DNA of 45,528 bases from CAZGOM01 sp964542875. Its GTDB lineage: Bacteria; Planctomycetota; Phycisphaerae; Phycisphaerales; Phycisphaeraceae. This document shows positions 16,610 through 22,146 of this stretch, piece after piece; position 1 is the stretch's first letter, and each line of letters starts with the position of its first letter. Position numbers and translations under genes: made by a program. The notes below the pieces were generated by a model. It worked only from the letters and a program-made list of their open reading frames with translations, was not told the origin of the DNA and made no database searches. The stretch is from the NCBI GenBank assembly GCA_964542875.1, contig CAZIWA010000035.1, forward strand, positions 1-45,528. Reading direction: 5' to 3'.

Positions 16610-17224
16610 ATGCTCAAACACCTCTGGCTTGTCCACCCCGAAGATGCGATGTGTGCTGCTTTTGAAAGTCGTTTCGCGGGCCTTCCAAACGTCACAATCG
16701 TTCGTGCCAAGTTCCAGGATCTTGATCCCCATGACTGTTTTGTCACGGCCGGGAATGCCTTTGGCATCATGACGGCGGGCATTGATGCCGCTGTCGTCCA
16801 TCGATTGGGCCAACCTATCATGGATGACGTTCAGCACTACATCATGGACTGCTATTTTGGTGAGCAGCCGGTCGGCACGGCGTTTATTTTGCCTACCAAT
16901 AACTCCGATATTCCCTTTCTTGCGCATGCGCCGACCATGCGTGTTCCGGGAAGCATCAACGGCACAGATAAGGTTTACGCCTCTACATGGGCTGCGTTGC
17001 TGGCCATCAATGCGCATAACCAGACGAGCGAGCAGAAAATTGAAACGGCGGCTTTTCCGGCCATGGGCACTGGGTTTGGCGGTGTTCCGTTCGACGAAGC
17101 CGCTCGTCAGATGGCAGTTGCGTATCGCCACTTTCTGGAACCGCCGCATCGATTGAATTGGGATACGGTGATCGCCAGGCAATTGGCTATTTGCTACGAC
17201 GGAGATACCCGGATCATCAAATAG
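16610..17224 (+). CDS. Macro-domain-like protein
   Basis: 204 aa, soluble. FVTAGNAFGIMTAGIDAAVV at about residues 45-64 matches the ADP-ribose-binding loop of macro domains (hydrophobic strand, then N-A-x-G). PTMRVPGSINGTDKVYASTWAAL and the late glycine-rich loop FPAMGTGFGGVPFDEAARQM match the other macro-domain elements. Such proteins bind or remove ADP-ribose groups, or act on nucleotide derivatives. Base and codon use differ from neighbours: more A/T, less G at third positions. This suggests transfer or a young insertion. A TAAACT box lies 15 nt upstream. No ADP-ribosyltransferase is adjacent, so a DarTG-like pairing is not supported. Confidence 0.6.
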   Translation: MLKHLWLVHPEDAMCAAFESRFAGLPNVTIVRAKFQDLDPHDCFVTAGNAFGIMTAGIDAAVVHRLGQPIMDDVQHYIMDCYFGEQPVGTAFILPTNNSDIPFLAHAPTMRVPGSINGTDKVYASTWAALLAINAHNQTSEQKIETAAFPAMGTGFGGVPFDEAARQMAVAYRHFLEPPHRLNWDTVIARQLAICYDGDTRIIK

Positions 17225-17338
17225 GCTGGAAGAAAGCGCGTGACGCTTCCGCTATGACGGTGGAGGAGGGAGATGTTAGATGTGGTTCAGATCGGAATGG
17301 ATCGGGGTTTTGAGGTGACTTTTGGGGCGGGGAGAGGC

Positions 17339-17458
17339 CTTTCTGCGACCGTCGAGGTTGTAGAAAGAAGGGTGATCAGAATATGGCTTACCGGGGCCGC
17401 GCATGAGTACGTGCTTAGCCCGGGCTACGTGCTGTCGTCCCTCAGGGGCTTGATACGG
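17339..17458. repeat. CTTTCT-hairpin dispersed repeat, copy B
   Basis: Stem CTTTCTGCGACC / GGTTGTAGAAAG (12 pairs, two G-T), then a block with TGCTTAGCCCG and a terminal GGGGCTTGATACGG. The same structure is at 13811-13937. Located between the convergent macro-domain and GH36-like genes, so it may serve as a terminator. The preceding 17225-17338 holds only a short AGCG/CGCT hairpin. Confidence 0.65.
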
Positions 17459-17480
17459 TATGCGGATTTTGAGGGTTGGT

Positions 17481-18938
17481 TTATTGGGACCAGGCTTGGG
17501 CGATTTTGCGGAGGTCTTCGATGGGGACTTCCTTGGTGGCGGGTTCCTTGGCCCAGTCGAGCATGAAGCGTTCGGCGTAGAAGATGCAGGGGACGCCCAG
17601 GACGCGCGAGCCGGAGGTATAGCGGAGCCAGAGGTCGTAGTCACTGTGGACCCAGTCGTCGGTGTCGATGGGCTTGTGCGGGAGGGCTGCTTTGGCCAGG
17701 CCGGCGCGGACGCCCATGGCTTCGAAGATGTCCTTGGCGACGTGGCCCATGTCGTGCAAGCGGACCATGTCCAGTGTGTCGTGGAAGTAGGGGTGAACGG
17801 TGCTGCTGGTGACGAGGCAGTCGGGCTTGGCTGCCTTGGCGGCGGAGTAGATGTCGTGCTGGAGCTGGTGGAGGAGTTCGATGCCCCAGAGGCCGGGGGT
17901 GGCGAATTTGTAGGGTGTTTTTGGGGAAGGGAGGTGGTAGCAGCGGCCGAACTGGAAGCCGCCCCAGGGGTTGATGGTGGAGGGGCTGAAGGCGAGTTGG
18001 TCGATCTTGAATCCGTCGGCGTCGAAGCCGTCGGGCGAGATGAGCTGGTGGACTTGTTTGCGCAGGTAGTCGCGGTACTCGGGGTTGGTGGGGTCGGCGG
18101 TGATTTTTACGCCGTCACAGTGGAGGCACCATTCGTCCTTGAGGCCGTCGAGAAGCCAGGTGGCGGCCCAGAGGAGGACTTTGCGGCCTTTGTCGTGCTG
18201 GCGTTTGATGAAGCCTTTGAGGTCAGGCCAGCGGTCTTCGTCAGGCTTGAGGGTGCCGGTGGGAGACCAGCCGGCGTCGATGATGATGGTGCCAAAGGGA
18301 ACACCGGCGGAATCCAGCCGATTGATCCAGCGTTCGTAGAGCCCTTGAATGGCGCAGGCAATGGCGCGGGGCTCGGGGCCGACGCCCTGGAGCCATTGGG
18401 AGTGGGTGACCTGGTCGCCCCAGCCGCAATAGATAGGGCGGTCCCACCAGGCGGGGTCGGGCTTGGATGGTTTTTTGAAAGCGTCGGGGTAGGCGCCGGC
18501 GAGGGCGCGGGTGAGCAGGGGGAAGAGAGGTTCTTCCGCTTGGCCGGGGAAGATGACCACGCGCGCATGCTGGGCGACCCTGGCGGCATCGGACTGGCCT
18601 TCGAGATCGATGCGGACGGTGACGCCGTCTGCGGTGGCTTCAAAATCAACGTCGTTAAAGAGATGCCAGCCGGCATCACACACGACCATGACGATGGACC
18701 TGCGGCCTTGACCCAGCACGCCCACGGCCAGGGGCGGAGGGGAGTATTTGGCTGCGGTGTCCGGGTTGCCGAAAATCCCGATCTGAAGCTTCTTTGGCAC
18801 CGGCCAGGGAGCGACGCGATGATCCACCGAGGGGCTGGGGTTCCAGAGTGATTGGGGGGCAAAGCCAAGCTGGGCAGGGGAAACGCTGCAGATGAGCTTG
18901 CCAGAATCGGGAAGGAAAGCGATTTGCGTGGTGGACAT
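17481..18938 (-). CDS. GH36/GH31-like glycoside hydrolase (alpha-galactosidase-like)
   Basis: 485-aa predicted retaining alpha-glycosidase. No signal peptide is seen. An N-terminal beta-rich region covers about 1-150. The (beta/alpha)8 barrel then begins, with IIDAGWSPTGTLKPDEDRWP near residue 219, GRKVLLWAATWL near 250 and the probable nucleophile in DADGFKIDQLAF (Asp near 309). The late barrel segment DTDDWVHSDYDLWLRYTSGS is a plausible acid/base region. The ATG at 18938, after GGAG at 7-nt spacing, is preferred to a TTG four codons upstream. It faces the MarR gene across a 228-bp divergent gap. The sugar specificity is not certain. Confidence 0.75.
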   Translation of the reverse strand: MSTTQIAFLPDSGKLICSVSPAQLGFAPQSLWNPSPSVDHRVAPWPVPKKLQIGIFGNPDTAAKYSPPPLAVGVLGQGRRSIVMVVCDAGWHLFNDVDFEATADGVTVRIDLEGQSDAARVAQHARVVIFPGQAEEPLFPLLTRALAGAYPDAFKKPSKPDPAWWDRPIYCGWGDQVTHSQWLQGVGPEPRAIACAIQGLYERWINRLDSAGVPFGTIIIDAGWSPTGTLKPDEDRWPDLKGFIKRQHDKGRKVLLWAATWLLDGLKDEWCLHCDGVKITADPTNPEYRDYLRKQVHQLISPDGFDADGFKIDQLAFSPSTINPWGGFQFGRCYHLPSPKTPYKFATPGLWGIELLHQLQHDIYSAAKAAKPDCLVTSSTVHPYFHDTLDMVRLHDMGHVAKDIFEAMGVRAGLAKAALPHKPIDTDDWVHSDYDLWLRYTSGSRVLGVPCIFYAERFMLDWAKEPATKEVPIEDLRKIAQAWSQ

Positions 18939-19071
18939 CGTGGGCTCCAAAGGGAAAGGCGATGATACGTCGAGGCGAGGTCGGGTTCATGCCATAACAG
19001 TTGAGGATGGTGGGTTTTATTGTTTTTTTGTATGAAAAAAGCTTCACTTTAGGGTGGGCTATGCCCCTTGC

Positions 19072-19126
19072 TTTGTATTCACAAATCCTTGACAATACGG
19101 AACGTGAAACTGTTGCATAATACAAA
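19072..19126. promoter_or_regulatory. Inverted repeat and promoter region before the MarR gene
   Basis: TTTGTATT (19072-19079) and AATACAAA (19119-19126) form a perfect 8-bp inverted repeat enclosing TTGACA (19089-19094). A CATAAT box overlaps the right arm, but the TTGACA-CATAAT gap is 21 nt, longer than optimal. Plausible autoregulatory site in the gap between the MarR and glycosidase genes. Confidence 0.4.
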
Positions 19127-19166
19127 TAAGCGTGCGCGGGTTGAATGTGCGAAGGAAGTAATTGAT

Positions 19167-19595
19167 GTGGTGCCTTCCGTCACGTTCGTGATTCGGGAAA
19201 TCGCAGCCAAGAATCTGGTGCAGGGATTGACCCTGCCGCAGCTTCGTGCGCTGGGCATCATCAGGAAGCGGCCTAACGAGAGCCTTTCGATGATCTCACT
19301 GCACCTGTCGCTGACGGTGTCGTCGGTGTCGCGGTTGATCGATGGGCTGGTTGAACGGGGGCTGGTGCTCCGGCAGACCGTGCCGGACAACCGGCGGCAG
19401 GTATCGCTGAATCTGACGTCCGAGGGGGACAAGATTCTTGATTCCCTGCACGCGGTGATCGAAGAGAAGATCGCGGAGCGGCTGGTGAACGCCTCGGAAG
19501 AAGAATTGACCGAGGTGACTTCGGCGCTGAAGGTGCTGCGGCGGCTGCTGACGCCCAAGGAGCCGATGGGGGAGATGGAAGCGAAGGCGGAGTGA
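19167..19595 (+). CDS. MarR-family transcriptional regulator
   Basis: Winged-helix regulator, about 142 aa from the chosen GTG. It contains the N-terminal dimer helix (VPSVTFVIREIAAKNLVQGLTLPQLRALGII), the recognition helix (LSLTVSSVSRLIDGLVERGLVLRQTVPDNRRQVSLNLTSEG) with the wing, and C-terminal dimer helices. The frame is open upstream to a TTG at 19068, but that stretch contains promoter-like sequence. GTG 19167 follows AAGGA with 10-nt spacing and starts at the conserved domain; the start remains uncertain. Divergent from the GH36-like gene, its likely target along with itself. Confidence 0.8.
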   Translation: MVPSVTFVIREIAAKNLVQGLTLPQLRALGIIRKRPNESLSMISLHLSLTVSSVSRLIDGLVERGLVLRQTVPDNRRQVSLNLTSEGDKILDSLHAVIEEKIAERLVNASEEELTEVTSALKVLRRLLTPKEPMGEMEAKAE

Positions 19596-19646
19596 GGGGG
19601 GTATTTGGCGTGGAGGTGCGCGGTGTGGTTTTTGCGGGTTGAACGG

Positions 19647-19673
19647 GAGGTCGGGCTTTGCCCGAAGACCCTC
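19647..19673. terminator. Hairpin between convergent MarR and eutC genes
   Basis: Stem GGTC-GGGC / GCCC-GAA-GACC with a TTT loop, roughly midway between the MarR and eutC stop codons. Likely bidirectional; no long T-tract follows. Confidence 0.45.
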
Positions 19674-19704
19674 GTTTGCGCGTCGGGCTAACGTGTTTTT
19701 GGTG

Positions 19705-20481
19705 TCAGGTGGGTGAGGGGTTTGTTGTTGGCGGAAGCTGCGGGATGGCAACGCGATCGTCTTTGAGGGCGACGCCGGTGAGCTTGCGGTCCAGCGCGGC
19801 GGCGGCGAGATAGAGGATGGTTTGGGTGGCGGTTTCCAGTGGGAGGCCTTCGGGGCGGATGTTGGAGACGCAGTTTCGGTCGGCGTCGGATTTGCCGGTG
19901 GGGGTGGGGTTAAAAACGAGATAGGCGCCGAGGCTGTCGGGGGAGAGGAGGCCGGGGCGTTCGCCGATGAGGATGACGGAGAGTTTTACGCCCAGGGCGT
20001 GGCCGATGGGGTCTTGCACGGCGACGCGGCCAAAGGGGACGATGACGATCGGGGCGAGGGTGAGGTTTTGTTTTTGGAAGCCTTGCGCCAGCATGCCCAG
20101 GAGCTGCGGGGCGTGGTGATCGGCCGCCAGGGCGGAGAGGCCGTCGGAGGCGATCAAGGCGATGTCGAAGCCGGGTTTGCCGAGGGCGGCGAGGTCCTGG
20201 GTGCTTTGCGGGGAGATGACGCGGCCGTAGTCGGGCCGTTGGAGATAGGCGGCGCGGGAGGCGGCGAGGGTGGGGATGATGATGCCTGTGAGACCGGTGG
20301 CGAACTGGGCCTGGCGCAGGAGGGCGGAAGCGTCGAAGGGTTGGCGGACAGCATCGCGGGCGCGGGCGTGGTCGAGCTCGAATTTGAGGAGTTCGGAAGT
20401 GGGGAGACTGCCGCCGGTGCGGCCCTGGGCGATGCGGGCGGTGGTGAAGTGCTTGAGGTTTTGCCAGGGATCAGGGTGCAT
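19705..20481 (-). CDS. eutC: Ethanolamine ammonia-lyase small (light) subunit
   Basis: Small subunit of the adenosylcobalamin-dependent enzyme that splits ethanolamine into acetaldehyde and ammonia; it helps bind the cofactor. 258 aa, the usual size. Recognisable features: WQNLKHFTTARIAQGRTGGSLPT at the start, LKFELDHARARDAV, and the late motif LVFNPTPTGKSDADRNCVSNIRPEGLP. It follows eutB by 56 bp in the same operon, and that gap is filled with heptamer-periodic DNA. No microcompartment shell, reactivase (EutA) or aldehyde dehydrogenase gene is nearby. Confidence 0.93.
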   Translation of the reverse strand: MHPDPWQNLKHFTTARIAQGRTGGSLPTSELLKFELDHARARDAVRQPFDASALLRQAQFATGLTGIIIPTLAASRAAYLQRPDYGRVISPQSTQDLAALGKPGFDIALIASDGLSALAADHHAPQLLGMLAQGFQKQNLTLAPIVIVPFGRVAVQDPIGHALGVKLSVILIGERPGLLSPDSLGAYLVFNPTPTGKSDADRNCVSNIRPEGLPLETATQTILYLAAAALDRKLTGVALKDDRVAIPQLPPTTNPSPT

Positions 20482-20483
20482 GA

Positions 20484-20525
20484 AAGGTACAAGTTAAAAG
20501 GGATAAGGGATTAAGTAAGAAAGAG
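20484..20525. repeat. AAGGGAT-type heptamer repeat between eutB and eutC
   Basis: Consecutive 7-mers AAGGTAC, AAGTTAA, AAGGGAT, AAGGGAT, TAAGTAA, GAAAGAG fill most of the 56-bp gap between the eutB stop and the eutC start. No eutC Shine-Dalgarno sequence is seen on the - strand. Confidence 0.6.
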
Positions 20526-20537
20526 GATGGTGCGTTG

Positions 20538-21935
20538 TTATGGCGGAGAATTTTCTTGTGAGGAAGAGGCGAGGAGTTTGTTGGAGGATTGGATGTCCAG
20601 CAGGAGGCCGGCTTTGGATTGGATGGCCATTTTTTCCAGCCAGGATTCAAACTCCGGGGCGGGACGGAGCTTGAGGGTCTGGCGGATGTATTGGGCGTCG
20701 TGGAAGGAGGTGGACTGGTAGTTGAGCATGATGTCGTCTGCGCCGGGGACGCCCATGATGTAGTTGCAGCCGGCAACGGCCAGGAGGGTGAGAAGGGCGT
20801 CCATGTCGTCCTGGTCCGCTTCGGCGTGGTTGGTGTAGCAAACGTCGCAGCCCATGGGGAGGCCCAGGAGTTTGCCGCAGAAGTGGTCTTCAAGTCCTGC
20901 GCGGATGATCTGCTTGCCGTCGTAGAGGTACTCGGGGCCGATGAAGCCGACGACGGTGTTGACCAGGAGGGGTTTGAGCGGGCGTGCGACGGCATAGGCA
21001 CGGGCTTCGAGGGTTTGCTGGTCGACGCCGTGATGGGCGTTGGCGGAGAGGCAGGAGCCCTGGCCGGTTTCGAAATACATGACATTGTCGCCGACGGTGC
21101 CGCGGTTGAGGGAGAGGGCCATCTGGCGGGCTTCGGCGAGAAGGGCGAGATCAACGCCGAAGGATTTATTGGCCGCCTGGGTGCCGGCGATGGATTGAAA
21201 GACGAGATCGATGGGCGCGCCCTTGCCGATGGCCTGCATGCTGGTGGTGACGTGGGCGAGGATGCAGGACTGGGTGGGGATTTGAAAACGGGCGATGAGT
21301 TCATCGAGCATTTTCAGGAGATGGATGGTGTTTTCAACGTTGTCGGACGCGGGGTTGATGCCGATGACGGCATCGCCGGCGCCGTAAAAGAGGCCGTCAA
21401 GGGTGGAGGCGAGAATGCCGGCCGGGTCGTCGGTGGGGTGGTTGGGCTGGAGGCGGACGGACATGCGGCCGGGAAGGCCCAGGGTGTTACGGAATCTGGT
21501 GACGACGTGCCGCTTGCCGGCGGCGAGGATGAGGTCCTGATTGCGCATGAGCTTGCTGACGGCGGCGACCATTTCCGGCGTGAGGCCGGGAGAGACGGCG
21601 GCGATCATCTCGCCGGTGGTGGCGTAGTCCAGAAGCCATTCACGAAAGCCGGCAACGGTGAGGTCTTTGAGCGGTGCGAAGGCGGCGGCGTCATGGGTGT
21701 CGACGATGAGGCGGGTGACTTCGTCGATTTCGTAAGGAATGAGTTGTTCTTCGAGGAATCGGGTGAGGGGGAGATCTGCGAGGACGAGTTTCGCGGCGAC
21801 GCGCTCCTGGGCGGATTGCGCGGCGATGCCGGCGAGCTCATCGCCGGAACGCGCGGGCGAGGCCTTGGCGAGGAGATCGCGCAGGTTGGCAAAGGTGTAG
21901 CGCCGATTGCCGATGGTGGTGGCGAGGGAGGGCAT
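20538..21935 (-). CDS. eutB: Ethanolamine ammonia-lyase large (heavy) subunit
   Basis: Catalytic barrel subunit of the B12-dependent ethanolamine ammonia-lyase. 465 aa, full length. Typical segments include YTFANLRDLLAKASPARSGDELAGIAA at the N-terminus, RLQPNHPTDDPAGILASTLDGLFYGAGDAVIGINPASDN, and MYFETGQGSCLSANAHHGVDQQTLEARAY in the substrate and cobalamin region. First gene of the eutBC pair. A TAAACT -10-like box ends six bases before the ATG and there is no Shine-Dalgarno sequence, suggesting a leaderless message. Expected role: use of ethanolamine as nitrogen and possibly carbon source in the cytosol. Confidence 0.95.
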   Translation of the reverse strand: MPSLATTIGNRRYTFANLRDLLAKASPARSGDELAGIAAQSAQERVAAKLVLADLPLTRFLEEQLIPYEIDEVTRLIVDTHDAAAFAPLKDLTVAGFREWLLDYATTGEMIAAVSPGLTPEMVAAVSKLMRNQDLILAAGKRHVVTRFRNTLGLPGRMSVRLQPNHPTDDPAGILASTLDGLFYGAGDAVIGINPASDNVENTIHLLKMLDELIARFQIPTQSCILAHVTTSMQAIGKGAPIDLVFQSIAGTQAANKSFGVDLALLAEARQMALSLNRGTVGDNVMYFETGQGSCLSANAHHGVDQQTLEARAYAVARPLKPLLVNTVVGFIGPEYLYDGKQIIRAGLEDHFCGKLLGLPMGCDVCYTNHAEADQDDMDALLTLLAVAGCNYIMGVPGADDIMLNYQSTSFHDAQYIRQTLKLRPAPEFESWLEKMAIQSKAGLLLDIQSSNKLLASSSQENSPP

Positions 21936-21941
21936 GAGATG

Positions 21942-21947
21942 AGTTTA
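21942..21947 (-). promoter_or_regulatory. eutB -10-like box (possible leaderless start)
   Basis: On the - strand TAAACT precedes the eutB ATG by six bases. GCTAAACT also occurs before the macro-domain gene (16587-16594) and upstream of the chagasin-like lipoprotein gene. Confidence 0.4.
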
Positions 21948-22059
21948 GCGGGTGGGCGGGAGAGGGACAGGATTTTTACTGCGAAGACGTGAAGGGAAGA
22001 GGTACAAAAGGGAGAAGCAGAAAGACCTGCAAGATGTCGGGGGGAAATCGAGAGCCGTG

Positions 22060-22101
22060 AAAAAAGCAAGACCTGCTCGCGCGGACGAGAGCAGGTCTTG
22101 C
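22060..22101 (-). terminator. Rho-independent terminator of the topoisomerase gene
   Basis: Perfect 13-bp stem GCAAGACCTGCTC / GAGCAGGTCTTGC with a 10-nt loop. On the - strand it is followed by six T, about 45 bp after the topoisomerase stop codon. Confidence 0.85.
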
Positions 22102-22146
22102 AGAATTGCGGGTTTTAACGTTGTGCCAACGGTTTTGGCGTGCGGG

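Noticed and set aside
16610..17224. DarG-type antitoxin of a DarTG system
   Set aside because: No DarT-like ADP-ribosyltransferase gene adjoins it, and the protein lacks a second domain.
17273..17566. 97-aa frame after the macro-domain-like gene
   Set aside because: Overlaps the dispersed hairpin repeat and runs into the 3' end of the GH36-like gene; no domain.
17460..18851. 463-aa frame opposite the GH36-like gene
   Set aside because: Shadow of a gene with recognisable glycosidase motifs on the other strand.
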